From Acinetobacter gyllenbergii CIP 110306 = MTCC 11365 (GTDB lineage: Bacteria > Pseudomonadota > Gammaproteobacteria > Pseudomonadales > Moraxellaceae), in the NCBI RefSeq assembly GCF_000413855.1, contig NZ_ATGG01000023.1, forward strand, positions 1 through 64,000: DNA of 64,000 nucleotides, in the 5' to 3' direction. The position numbers were made by a program, and so were the translations under genes. Below, piece after piece: positions 17,559 through 26,948 of this stretch (position 1 is the stretch's first letter; the number at the start of each line of letters is the position of its first letter). The notes below the pieces were generated by a model. It saw only the letters and a list, made by a program, of their open reading frames with translations, was not told where the DNA came from and searched no databases.

Positions 17559-18872
17559 TTATTCAGTTGGCTTCTGGCGTTGAATAAAACGAGTCAAACG
17601 CTCTGCAATATCAAAACTACCGTGTTTAAATAAGATGCGCAGTCCTTGCTCAGTTGCATCAAAGATTAAACATTCAATTTTAAACTCACCTTCTTCATCA
17701 GCTAAATGCAGGGCTAAATCACGTGGGTGTTGATTGATAAAATCAAGCTGTTCAATATTGTGGAGCTTTAAATACACACCAAAGAAAGTGATATCAACGA
17801 TCTTCACATCCGCTTCTGTCGCAAGATGGCGATGCGACAGCTTGCTTTCAGGCTGTAATACCGCAATACGCTCTTCACCACGACGTTCAATCTGCTGCAT
17901 TTGCTCACGGCTCATCGAGATAATGCCATCCAGATTTTCGATGGACTCTCCCTTTAAAAAGGTGGTAAACAAATTCATGGTTTCTTTACGGCGTTGTAGT
18001 TGCGGCACATGATCTGCATTGGCAATCAACGCAAACTGCATATCCTGACACTGCAATGCAAAATCTGCATTTTCATGCGGTAAAGTAAAGCTGTCATACT
18101 GCCCTGCCGCAACCAATGTTTTACATTGTGGTACAGGAACATCACTTAAACGCAATAAACGGTTGCAGTTGATTTCATAGCGCTCACGTTCTGTTGCACT
18201 AAACTCAGCCATCTGTCTGAAGAACAAACGCTTTGCTGTTGGCGACATCCGAGTTTTATCGAGTTTGGCATGATTGACCAAATAAAGAATCACGGCTTGA
18301 CCGAACTCCTCCATACGGTCTTCACGCATTAAATGCAGTGATTCTTCAAGCAGCATGCGCCAACTCTTACGAGTCTTCTGCATCACCCCCATCAATACCA
18401 TACGGTCGATCAGCTCAGGGCGTTGGTCTGCAAAGGAAGAAGCGACCACTGAACCCAATGACATGCCCATCACTGAAACTTTATCAATGCCAACAATATC
18501 CAACCATTGGCCAAGCATTTTAGATAAATCAGGCAGTTCTAAAATACCAGCAGACTCACCTGTATCAACATTGCGAATTTGTTGATTCGCACCCATTGAA
18601 GGTAAATCGATTAAAATAACAGGACCACTCTCAAAGAGTTGCTCAACACAATACTTATAAGAGTTAAAATTTTGAAATGCGCCCCCGACAATTACAATCG
18701 GCGTGTTGTGGATCGTTTTCGGATCTGCAATTGCCATATATTCAATTTTCCAACCATCGATCCACGTAGTACGCGCTGGTTGCTTAAAACTGTTTTTATT
18801 GTAAATGTCGAAAAAACCAAAGCCTGTGTAGGTATGATTTATATCCGAGTCCATTTGGATAATGGAATTCAT
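17559..18872 (-). CDS. Alpha/beta hydrolase fused to a PilZ-like c-di-GMP-binding domain
   Basis: Two-part protein of 437 aa. Residues about 25-325 look like an alpha/beta hydrolase: I-V-I-V-G-G-A (oxyanion region), I-L-I-D-L-P-S-M-G, the nucleophile elbow G-M-S-L-G with V-M before it, and a late N-A-D-H-V-P supplying the His. The layout recalls RhlA-type acyltransferases and lipolytic hydrolases. The C-terminal ~100 residues carry R-G-E-E-R (R-x-x-x-R) and about 30 residues later D-I-T-F-F-G (D-x-S/T-x-x-G), the two parts of the PilZ c-di-GMP signature. The start at 18872 follows GGAGGAAGG at ideal spacing; the frame extends to 18947 without a better site. No signal peptide. PilZ binding is inferred. 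Confidence 0.72.
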   Translation of the reverse strand: MNSIIQMDSDINHTYTGFGFFDIYNKNSFKQPARTTWIDGWKIEYMAIADPKTIHNTPIVIVGGAFQNFNSYKYCVEQLFESGPVILIDLPSMGANQQIRNVDTGESAGILELPDLSKMLGQWLDIVGIDKVSVMGMSLGSVVASSFADQRPELIDRMVLMGVMQKTRKSWRMLLEESLHLMREDRMEEFGQAVILYLVNHAKLDKTRMSPTAKRLFFRQMAEFSATERERYEINCNRLLRLSDVPVPQCKTLVAAGQYDSFTLPHENADFALQCQDMQFALIANADHVPQLQRRKETMNLFTTFLKGESIENLDGIISMSREQMQQIERRGEERIAVLQPESKLSHRHLATEADVKIVDITFFGVYLKLHNIEQLDFINQHPRDLALHLADEEGEFKIECLIFDATEQGLRILFKHGSFDIAERLTRFIQRQKPTE

Positions 18873-19226
18873 GTCCTTCCTCCATCCTTGTTTATTTTTT
18901 TGTTGCAAAAATCTCATTTTCAGCGATTTATACTTGCAAGTTAACAAATTTATAAAATTTGTATTACATTTATCCTATACTTTTTCATTCTATACATATG
19001 CACGTTTTATACGCAATCATTTCCTTAACCACTTATCTTGTTTAGAACATTAATCTTTTGCAAAATATGTAATCTCAGCTTTAGATTCAATATCTTCGTC
19101 ATACTAAAATAAAAACTTTTGTGCCAATTAACGCTTCATAATTTTTTGAATTGTCAGTTCAGCCTATTCATTGTTCAGCCGTTGACTGTTACTATCTTTA
19201 TAAATACATGCAAATCTCAAACTGCT
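18873..19226. other. Divergent intergenic region, hydrolase-PilZ gene / proA
   Basis: About 350 bp, AT-rich, with no gene. It must hold both promoters. TTGACT at 19182-19187 is a plausible -35 for proA, but no good -10 lies at the right distance. Confidence 0.4.
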
Positions 19227-20492
19227 ATGCAAGATTCTATTCAAAATTATATGCAACAGGTCGGTGCTCAAGCACGTCAAGCCTCTCGTATATTAACGAG
19301 CGCGTCGACGCATTTGAAAAACCATGCCCTCTCTGCAATCTATACGGCTTTGGAAAATAATCAAGCCCAAATTTTAGCAGCCAATCAAATTGATATGGAC
19401 AATGGTCGTCAACGTCAATTGGACAATGCTTTGCTCGATCGTTTAGAGCTTACCCCCGCACGTTTTAAAGGCATGTTACAAGGCTTAAAAGATGTGATCG
19501 CCTTGATTGATCCCATCGGAGAAATTACTGATTTAGCCTATCGCCCTTCAGGCATTCAGCTTGGAAAAATGCGTGTACCTTTGGGTGTAATCGGAATGAT
19601 CTATGAATCAAGACCGAATGTGACACTTGAAGCAGCCTCATTGGCTTTAAAATCTGGCAATGCCATTATTTTACGTGGTGGCTCAGAAGCACTTGAATCG
19701 AATAAGGCGATTGCAACGGCGATTCAACATGGCTTACAAATCTCGGGTCTACCCGAACATGCCGTACAAGTGATCGATACCCCTGACCGTGCCGCAGTCG
19801 GTCATCTGATCACCATGACTGAATTTGTCGATGTAATTGTGCCACGCGGTGGTAAAAGTCTAATTGAACGCATCAGTAATGAAGCACGTATTCCTGTGAT
19901 TAAACACTTAGATGGCAACTGCCATGTTTTTGTTGAAGCACAAGCAGACCTGCAAAAATCCTTACCAATTGCCCTCAATGCCAAAACGCATCGTTATGGC
20001 GTATGCAATGCCATGGAAACCTTATTGGTCGATGAAGCGATTGCGGAAGAGTTCTTACCACGTATTGCTGAACTCTATGCTGAAAAGCAAGTTGAGCTGC
20101 GTGGTTGTGCTGAAACGCAGCGTATTTTAGGCGTATCTGTAAAAACGGCGACAGAGGAAGATTGGTATACCGAATATCTCGGCCCCATTCTTGCAGTCAA
20201 AGTGGTCACAGGGATGGATGAGGCGATTGAGCATATCAATAAATATGGTTCACACCATACCGATGCGATTATTACCGAAAACTTTAGTCTAGCCCGTGAG
20301 TTCTTAGCGCGTGTGGATTCAAGCTCAGTCATGATTAATGCTTCAACCCGCTTCGCTGATGGCTTTGAATATGGTTTAGGTGCAGAAATTGGCATTTCAA
20401 CCGATAAAATTCATGCCCGTGGTCCAGTTGGCCTTGAAGGTTTAACCTCGCAAAAATGGATTGTATTTGGCGACGGTCAAATCCGCCAATAA
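19227..20492 (+). CDS. proA: Gamma-glutamyl phosphate reductase
   Basis: Second enzyme of proline synthesis: reduces gamma-glutamyl phosphate to glutamate semialdehyde with NADPH in the cytoplasm. Seen: aldehyde-dehydrogenase-like fold with the catalytic cysteine in [11 protein letters not shown], the N-V-T-L-E-A segment and the C-terminal G-P-V-G-L-E-G-L-T. The ATG at 19227 gives 421 aa, matching E. coli ProA (417). The open frame continues back to a TTG at 19119, but those 36 residues are not family-like. The ribosome site is weak. proB is not adjacent. Confidence 0.95.
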   Translation: MQDSIQNYMQQVGAQARQASRILTSASTHLKNHALSAIYTALENNQAQILAANQIDMDNGRQRQLDNALLDRLELTPARFKGMLQGLKDVIALIDPIGEITDLAYRPSGIQLGKMRVPLGVIGMIYESRPNVTLEAASLALKSGNAIILRGGSEALESNKAIATAIQHGLQISGLPEHAVQVIDTPDRAAVGHLITMTEFVDVIVPRGGKSLIERISNEARIPVIKHLDGNCHVFVEAQADLQKSLPIALNAKTHRYGVCNAMETLLVDEAIAEEFLPRIAELYAEKQVELRGCAETQRILGVSVKTATEEDWYTEYLGPILAVKVVTGMDEAIEHINKYGSHHTDAIITENFSLAREFLARVDSSSVMINASTRFADGFEYGLGAEIGISTDKIHARGPVGLEGLTSQKWIVFGDGQIRQ

Positions 20493-20516
20493 TCAAACCG
20501 AGCATGTGAACACAGA

Positions 20517-20558
20517 AACACGATAAAGGCCATTCATTTGATCTTTATCGTGTTTTTT
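20517..20558 (+). terminator. proA terminator
   Basis: AACACGATAAAG (20517-20528) pairs with CTTTATCGTGTT (20543-20554), followed by more T. Confidence 0.85.
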
Positions 20559-20788
20559 ATATATTTACATACAAAAATAATGATAAAACCAACAGATCAA
20601 TCAAAAGAATCAAGCATTTCCAATCTATACTGAATAGGTTGAATTATAAACGGGTTGTATAGGCTAAAGTCTATCTTCGCCAAGACGACATCCCATGTTA
20701 AAACATTGCGCTTGATTCCACTGCCTCATGCGTTGCAGCAAAATCAAGATGTTCATCATAAAATTTAAAATCTGTTAGGTGTTCAAAC

Positions 20789-21964
20789 GTGGCTATATCT
20801 GTATTAGTAATTAACTGTGGTTCATCATCAATCAAATACGCACTCATTTCTGAACGTCGTGAAGATCGTATTTACGGTTTGGCAGAAAACCTGGGCGCAG
20901 CAGATGCCCGTATCAAAGGCATTACGCTTGGGGGCGAACCACTGGAACTTTCAATTCCCTATGCAGATCATGCCAAAGCGCTTGAAACTTTATTGGCGCG
21001 TTTAGCCAACTATAACCCGCAAGCGATTGGACACCGTGTCGTTCACGGCGGCGACATCACCAAAGCAGAATTGCTTACACCTGAACTGGTTGAGCGTATT
21101 GAAGCAGCAACACCTCTTGCACCACTGCACAATCCTGCACATTTGATTGGGATTGAGGCCACCATGCGCCTGTTCCCTCAATTGCCTCAGGTGGCTGTCT
21201 TTGATACTGCCTTCCACCAAACCATGCCTGAACGTGCTTATCGCTATGCTCTACCCCAATATCTGTATACCGAACATCAAGTGCGTCGCTATGGTTTCCA
21301 CGGCACTAGCCATGCCTATGTAACTGAACGTGCCAGCGAATTGGCAGGCCATAAAAATGAAGGCGGCTGGCTCAGCGCACACTTGGGCAATGGTAGCTCG
21401 ACTTGTGCCGTCTGGAATGGTCATAGCGTCGATACCTCAATGGGGATGACGCCACTTGAAGGCGTGGTGATGGGCACACGTAGCGGCGATGTCGATCCAA
21501 GTTTACATTTATTCCTTGCCAGCAACCTCGGTTGGGACATCCAGAAAATTGACAGCATGTTAAATAAAGAGAGTGGCTTACTCGGCTTATCTGGTTTATC
21601 CAATGATATGCGTACCTTGGTTGAAGCCTCTGAAAATGGTCATGAAGGTGCAACCCTAGCCATTGAAGTGTTCTGCTATCGCTTAGCCAAATCTTTATCG
21701 GCTTTGAGTTGCGGTCTACCACGTTTAGATGGTTTAGTCTTTACAGGTGGTATTGGCGAAAACTCGGCTTATGTCCGTGAAAAAACTTTAGGCTATTTAG
21801 CTCACTTTGGCTTGCAGTTTAGCAAAGAGAAAAATAATGCTTTAGCTCGTGGCACAGAAGGTCGTATCGACAATGGTGCAGGTCCACAAATTTGGGTGAT
21901 TCCAACTGATGAAGAAGGTCGTATTGCCAAAGAAACACGCCAAGTACTTGAACATACGATTTAA
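20789..21964 (+). CDS. ackA: Acetate kinase
   Basis: Interconverts acetyl phosphate + ADP with acetate + ATP. Seen: start N-C-G-S-S-S-I-K-Y (phosphate loop), [23 protein letters not shown] (catalytic region), A-H-L-G-N-G-S-S, and F-T-G-G-I-G-E-N near the end, all family hallmarks. Length 391 aa is normal. The start is GTG with an AGGT site upstream. pta follows 29 bp later, so this is the classical ackA-pta overflow operon. Confidence 0.96.
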   Translation: MAISVLVINCGSSSIKYALISERREDRIYGLAENLGAADARIKGITLGGEPLELSIPYADHAKALETLLARLANYNPQAIGHRVVHGGDITKAELLTPELVERIEAATPLAPLHNPAHLIGIEATMRLFPQLPQVAVFDTAFHQTMPERAYRYALPQYLYTEHQVRRYGFHGTSHAYVTERASELAGHKNEGGWLSAHLGNGSSTCAVWNGHSVDTSMGMTPLEGVVMGTRSGDVDPSLHLFLASNLGWDIQKIDSMLNKESGLLGLSGLSNDMRTLVEASENGHEGATLAIEVFCYRLAKSLSALSCGLPRLDGLVFTGGIGENSAYVREKTLGYLAHFGLQFSKEKNNALARGTEGRIDNGAGPQIWVIPTDEEGRIAKETRQVLEHTI

Positions 21965-21993
21965 TCAAAATATTAGACAATTTTAAGGTCACT

Positions 21994-24129
21994 ATGAATA
22001 CGATTTTACTCATCCCCACAGGTGAAGGTGTCGGCTTAACTTCAGCCTGCTTAGGTATGATCTACGCTTTAGATTGCAAAGGGATCAATGCGGGTTTTTT
22101 AAAACCCTATTCTCAAATAGCAGACACCACGGTTGACCGTACCACGACACTCTATCGCCATTTATTTCAGCATAAATCTGCTGAGCCAATCACCTATGAG
22201 CGACTAACACAACTGATTGCCTTGGGTGAAACCGATGAATTACTTGAGGAGGCGGTTGCACTACACCGTCAAATTTCAGCTGATCATGATGTGATTATCG
22301 TTGAAGGTTTGGTTCCGAATGGACAAGATCATTTTGTCAGCGAAATCAATGCCGCACTGGCACAAGCACTGGATGCACAAGTGGTATTGGTCAGCACCGC
22401 TGATTTAGCAGACCCACGCAAAACCGCAGAAAGAGTCGATGCACACTTACGTCAGTTTGGTGGTGCAGCTTCGGCACGCACCACAGGTGTATTGTTTATG
22501 CGGACCAAAGGCTTGCCTGAGGGTACGGCTGAAATTCCGGTCACACTTGATCCAAGTCTACGCCTAGACCAGCACATCGATGCTTTTGCCTTAGAGTTAC
22601 AACGTTATAACCGCTTTATGGGAACTGATGAACTCCCGATTATCGGACTTGTTCCATTCAGCAATACCCTCAGCGTGCCACGTAGTTTAGATATCGCTCC
22701 AATCATCAATGGCACATGGTTGCATCAAGGTGAAGCGAAACAACGGCGTATTTTGCATACCAGTTTAATTGCCTCGAATATCGAGTCTGAACTGCATAAA
22801 TTCGTTGCCGGTGAATTGATTATTAGCGCCTCACAACGTACCGATGCAATCTTGGCAGCCAGTCTTGCCAGCAGCAATGGTACACCACTCGCGGGTTTAG
22901 TATTGACTGAGCAAGCTGCACCTGCAAGCAATGTCGTGGAATTTTGCCAAAGTGCAATCAAGCAAGGGCTCCCGATCTTACACACGCCTTTAGATACCTT
23001 AGAAACAGCACAACTGCTACATCGCTTTGGTAATGAAATTCCCATTGATGATACTGAGCGTGCCGAGCAAGTCACGCGTTTCGTATCCAGTCATTTAGAT
23101 AGCAATTGGCTCGATCAACATACCCAAAACAACCTACATCCACGCTTATCACCTTCAGCGTTCCGTTACGAGTTGGTACAAAAATCCATTTCCGCGAAAA
23201 AACGTATCGTCCTGCCAGAGGGTGATGAGCCACGTACCGTACAAGCGGCTGTGATTTGTCAAACCCGCGGCATTGCACAGTGTATTTTATTGGCAAAGCC
23301 TGAATCGGTTGCCGAAGTGGCGAAAGCACGCGGTATCCAGTTGCCTGAAGATTTGCAGATCATTGATCCTGATAGCATCCGTGATCAATATATCGAACCG
23401 ATGGTGGAACTGCGTAAAGGTAAACTCGATGCACTACAAGCCAAAGCACAGTTGCAAGATACCGTAGTACTCGGCACCATGATGTTGGCACTCGATCAAG
23501 TCGATGGTTTGGTATCTGGGGCAATTCATACCACTGCCAATACCGTGCGTCCAGCATTCCAGCTGATTAAGACCGCTCCGAATTACTCACTGGTCTCATC
23601 CATTTTCTTTATGTTGTTGCCTGATGAAGTCTATGTCTATGGTGACTGTGCGATTAACCCAGATCCGAATGCAGAACAGCTTGCTGAGATTGCGATTCAA
23701 TCGGCAGACTCAGCCAAGGCCTTTGGTCTAGATCCACGCATTGCCATGATCAGCTATTCTACAGGTACTTCGGGTACAGGCGCTGATGTTGAGAAAGTGG
23801 CTGAGGCAACTAAAATTGCACAGCAACGCCGCCCTGACCTCTTGATTGATGGTCCATTGCAATACGACGCCGCTTCGGTTGAAAGTGTTGGCCGCCAAAA
23901 AGCACCAGACTCGCAAGTGGCAGGACGTGCCAATGTATTTATTTTCCCTGATCTGAATACAGGTAACACCACCTATAAAGCAGTGCAACGTGCTGCCAAT
24001 GTGGTGAGTGTCGGCCCGATGCTACAAGGTTTAAATAAACCTGTGAATGACTTGTCTCGTGGTGCTTTGGTGGATGATATTGTATTTACCATTGCCCTGA
24101 CGGCGATTCAGGCGAAGCAACAGGATTAA
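21994..24129 (+). CDS. pta: Phosphate acetyltransferase (long form)
   Basis: Converts acetyl-CoA + phosphate to acetyl phosphate + CoA; partner of AckA. Long-type enzyme of 711 aa in three parts: N-terminal P-loop-like regulatory domain (I-P-T-G-E-G-V-G-L-T at 7-16), a middle DRTGG-like domain (about 220-345), and the C-terminal catalytic PTA domain from about 385, with V-L-P-E-G-D-E-P-R-T, S-Y-S-T-G-T-S-G and V-F-I-F-P-D-L-N-T-G-N. Its terminator stem overlaps the stop of the convergent methyltransferase gene. Confidence 0.95.
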   Translation: MNTILLIPTGEGVGLTSACLGMIYALDCKGINAGFLKPYSQIADTTVDRTTTLYRHLFQHKSAEPITYERLTQLIALGETDELLEEAVALHRQISADHDVIIVEGLVPNGQDHFVSEINAALAQALDAQVVLVSTADLADPRKTAERVDAHLRQFGGAASARTTGVLFMRTKGLPEGTAEIPVTLDPSLRLDQHIDAFALELQRYNRFMGTDELPIIGLVPFSNTLSVPRSLDIAPIINGTWLHQGEAKQRRILHTSLIASNIESELHKFVAGELIISASQRTDAILAASLASSNGTPLAGLVLTEQAAPASNVVEFCQSAIKQGLPILHTPLDTLETAQLLHRFGNEIPIDDTERAEQVTRFVSSHLDSNWLDQHTQNNLHPRLSPSAFRYELVQKSISAKKRIVLPEGDEPRTVQAAVICQTRGIAQCILLAKPESVAEVAKARGIQLPEDLQIIDPDSIRDQYIEPMVELRKGKLDALQAKAQLQDTVVLGTMMLALDQVDGLVSGAIHTTANTVRPAFQLIKTAPNYSLVSSIFFMLLPDEVYVYGDCAINPDPNAEQLAEIAIQSADSAKAFGLDPRIAMISYSTGTSGTGADVEKVAEATKIAQQRRPDLLIDGPLQYDAASVESVGRQKAPDSQVAGRANVFIFPDLNTGNTTYKAVQRAANVVSVGPMLQGLNKPVNDLSRGALVDDIVFTIALTAIQAKQQD

Positions 24130-24148
24130 TCCACTATTCGATTGAAAT

Positions 24149-24182
24149 TGAAAAAGCCCTTTAGATTGAAAGGGCTTTTTCA
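24149..24182. terminator. Bidirectional terminator after pta
   Basis: TGAAAAAGCCCTTT (24149-24162) and its complement (24169-24182) with a 6-nt loop. The right arm contains the stop codon of the convergent methyltransferase gene. Confidence 0.88.
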
Positions 24183-24791
24183 TGAGTGGTATTGAGCCAA
24201 CCAGATGGTATGTCCCGTACATTCAACATCTTCAGCAATCATTTTAATCAGTTTAAACCCATTGTGTTGCAGCAAAGTCTGATATTCCTCCGCTGAGAGA
24301 CTGGCATGGTACAGTGGCTCTCCACCGAGTTCACCAATTGCCTCGCCCTGTGCAGGCCCACTGCTAAACATTAAAGCAGTACCTGATTGTGCATATTCGG
24401 CAAAACGTTTAAACATGTTGCGTTGATCATCTTGGGTGAAGTGGAAGAAACTATCCCACGCAACAATCCCTTGAAACTTTTGTTCAGTAAAGTACTCCCG
24501 AAAATCTTGCTGCACCCAGACCTGTTCAGGGAAAGACTTCCGTGCCATTTCAATCATGTATTCCGAAGCATCAACACCTGTTACCTGATGTCCTTGAGCA
24601 ATAAAATAGGTAGCAATAGGTTGAGCTGAACCACAGCCCAAATCCAAAATATGCGCCGAGTTTGGCAGCAGACTGAGAAAACGATCGAGCCAGACTTTCT
24701 CAGCAAGAGTGGTTCCCCGTCGTTCAATCCATTCACGAGCATGCGTCTGATAGAGTTCAATAATATGCTGTGCTAGATGTTCCTGTACCAT
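24180..24791 (-). CDS. Class I SAM-dependent methyltransferase
   Basis: Short (203 aa) methyltransferase. Seen: SAM motif I I-L-D-L-G-C-G-S-A-Q-P (about 48-58), then V-T-G-V-D-A-S at the end of strand 2 and W-D-S-F-F-H-F-T around motif IV. The F-F-H-F and late G-G-E-P-L-Y-H-A pattern resembles UbiE/TehB-like small-molecule methyltransferases. The substrate is unknown. It lies 50 bp downstream of the EamA transporter gene on the same strand and may be co-transcribed with it. Confidence 0.8.
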   Translation of the reverse strand: MVQEHLAQHIIELYQTHAREWIERRGTTLAEKVWLDRFLSLLPNSAHILDLGCGSAQPIATYFIAQGHQVTGVDASEYMIEMARKSFPEQVWVQQDFREYFTEQKFQGIVAWDSFFHFTQDDQRNMFKRFAEYAQSGTALMFSSGPAQGEAIGELGGEPLYHASLSAEEYQTLLQHNGFKLIKMIAEDVECTGHTIWLAQYHS

Positions 24792-24841
24792 GTCATTGCC
24801 TATTATGAATCATTCTTTTTTTAAAGCGATTGAGCAAAATC

Positions 24842-25756
24842 TTAACAAGATTCTGGCTTATTTAATGTTTGAATTTTCTTGGTTTTCGGCCCTTTCACAA
24901 AGAAAATCGCATTACCACATAGGATCAAAATCACCCCAACCACTGCATTCATTTGCCAGTGATAGCCTTCCCATACTGTTGAAATCACCAATGCGACCAA
25001 AGGAAATAATAAGGTGCTATAGGCCGCTTTACCTGCACCAATCCGTCCGACCAAATAGAAATAGGCGGTAAAACCTATCACCGAACCAAAGATCGCGAGA
25101 TACAGTAAAGCACTGATTGCACTGAATTGCATACTTGGAAAAAACTCATCCTGTCTAAACCATGAGATCAAGGCCATCAGCAATGAGCCATACAACATCC
25201 CGTAGGCATTGGTGGTAAAAATATCCAATCCATGTTTTTGATGGCGTGTACTGATCATATTGCCCAAAGAGAAACCATAAGTCCCTAAAATACATAGTCC
25301 AATACCGATCAATGTATTGCTGTTTAAAGTGGTACCGACCACGTCATGCCAAAACAAAGCAATAATCCCGAGTACACCTAATAAGGCCGCAGGATAAAAG
25401 CGTGTCGACACCTGCTGCGCAAAGAAGAGTTTGGCGTTGATGGTATTGAAAATCACCGCCATAGAGAAGATCACCGCTTCCAAACCACTACTGATATATT
25501 GCACCGCATAATAAAAACAGACAAAGTTAAAGCCAAAAATACAGCAGGCCTGCAACATACAAAACAGATGATCTTTAGCCGCCAGTTTCTGCAACTTTCG
25601 GCTCAAAGCAACGAAAGCAAATAACACCATGGCGGAAATAAAAAAGCGCCAGAACACCGCCACACTGGCTGATATCCCACTTTGTTGTTGCAGGCTAATC
25701 GCAATCCATGTGGTTCCCCAAATCACCACAACCAACGCATATAACAGCGCATTCAT
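24842..25756 (-). CDS. EamA-family (DMT) transporter
   Basis: Ten-segment inner-membrane carrier of the drug/metabolite transporter superfamily, with two EamA repeats (about residues 5-135 and 150-285). Seen: the opening V-V-I-W-G-T-T-W-I typical of EamA and a second repeat ending in a short basic tail. Such proteins export amino acids, bases or drugs; the substrate cannot be read. It is divergent from an AraC-family regulator 183 bp away, which is a plausible controller. Confidence 0.87.
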   Translation of the reverse strand: MNALLYALVVVIWGTTWIAISLQQQSGISASVAVFWRFFISAMVLFAFVALSRKLQKLAAKDHLFCMLQACCIFGFNFVCFYYAVQYISSGLEAVIFSMAVIFNTINAKLFFAQQVSTRFYPAALLGVLGIIALFWHDVVGTTLNSNTLIGIGLCILGTYGFSLGNMISTRHQKHGLDIFTTNAYGMLYGSLLMALISWFRQDEFFPSMQFSAISALLYLAIFGSVIGFTAYFYLVGRIGAGKAAYSTLLFPLVALVISTVWEGYHWQMNAVVGVILILCGNAIFFVKGPKTKKIQTLNKPESC

Positions 25757-25939
25757 ATCATTAGAACCAAACTCAATTACTTCAACGACTATTTTGCTGC
25801 TTTTGCGGCCATGATTACTTGCACCATCTTGCGGTGATTGTCATGGATTTGCGTTTTTCTAGAATTTTTTTGACCAGATGACAAAACTGGCTGAAAGTTC
25901 TACACTAAACTGGATCATATTTGGCACTGCGTATAGAAG

Positions 25940-26800
25940 ATGAAATATCAGATTCTAGATCAATTACAGCAATATAAAGCGCAATTGCTCGACTCGGTAG
26001 AACTGGGTTCGGGTATGCAGTTGGCCATGTGGCAAAATAACCAAGACCGTGTCAGCGTCTGTAGCAATCACCACACTTTGAGCATGTATATTCAGGGCGG
26101 TTATGAAAGCTATCAAAAAACCCAACAGGGCTGGCACAATGGCGGCGGCCCTGACCGTATGTGCCTGATGCCACAAGATTTCGAGTCGACTTGGGATCTC
26201 CGTGATCCACTCACCTTCGTACATCTGTATTACACCGAACAACACTTACAACGTGTGGCCGAACAAGTCTGGGATCGCGAACCCAGCCAAATCATTTTAA
26301 ATCCACAAATTTTTGTGGCTGACCCACAAATTTCCATGATCTATCGGCACTTTTTACTCAATGGTGCATGGCAAGAACGTGAAAACCATTTGCAAATGAG
26401 TACGGCGACGACGCTATTACTCAATCATTTAATTAAAAATTATAGTCATGCGCAATGGCAAGCCCCCGAAGTCAAAGGTGGGCTCTCTCCCTATATTCTT
26501 AAACAGCTATTAGAATGGATTGATCAACATCTCCATTTGAGTCTGACCTTATCTGATCTGGCTCAGCAAGCGCAACTCAGCGAATATCATTTTGCGCATA
26601 TGTTTAAACAATCGATGCAGATGCCACCGCATCAATATGTGATGCAACGCCGTCTTGAACGTGCTCATCAAGCACTTGAACAGACCACAACGAATCTGAC
26701 AGAGATCGCAGTACAATATGGATTTAGCTCAAGCAGCCATTTTAGCCATCGCTTTAAGAAACAGTTTGGCTATAGCCCATCTCAACTGAGAAAAAACTAA
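25940..26800 (+). CDS. AraC-family transcriptional regulator
   Basis: 286-aa regulator with a variable N-terminal sensing domain (to about residue 175) and a C-terminal AraC double helix-turn-helix (about 185-286). The latter includes L-S-D-L-A-Q-Q-A-Q-L-S-E-Y-H-F-A-H-M-F-K and the family end G-F-S-S-S-S-H-F-S-H-R-F-K-K-Q-F-G-Y-S-P. Divergent from the EamA gene at 24842-25756. Ligand and targets unknown. Confidence 0.9.
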   Translation: MKYQILDQLQQYKAQLLDSVELGSGMQLAMWQNNQDRVSVCSNHHTLSMYIQGGYESYQKTQQGWHNGGGPDRMCLMPQDFESTWDLRDPLTFVHLYYTEQHLQRVAEQVWDREPSQIILNPQIFVADPQISMIYRHFLLNGAWQERENHLQMSTATTLLLNHLIKNYSHAQWQAPEVKGGLSPYILKQLLEWIDQHLHLSLTLSDLAQQAQLSEYHFAHMFKQSMQMPPHQYVMQRRLERAHQALEQTTTNLTEIAVQYGFSSSSHFSHRFKKQFGYSPSQLRKN

Positions 26801-26948
26801 AATCCACAGCGCATCTTTTGTTGCTGCGATTTAGATCAAAGCTTCGCTTTAGACCTTTAGCCAAATCTAAGCTAAAACTCCCACATTCATTCCTTTTTGT
26901 CATATAATTTAGCCCGCCAGCTAATCGCCCGCTCAAGAGAAATTTGAT

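Noticed and set aside
20559..20788. Small RNA between proA and ackA
   Set aside because: The gap has some short complementary stretches but no strong hairpin with a T-run, so nothing supports an RNA gene beyond promoter sequence.
21372..21722. Minus-strand frame within ackA
   Set aside because: Antisense shadow; His/Arg-rich translation without family features.
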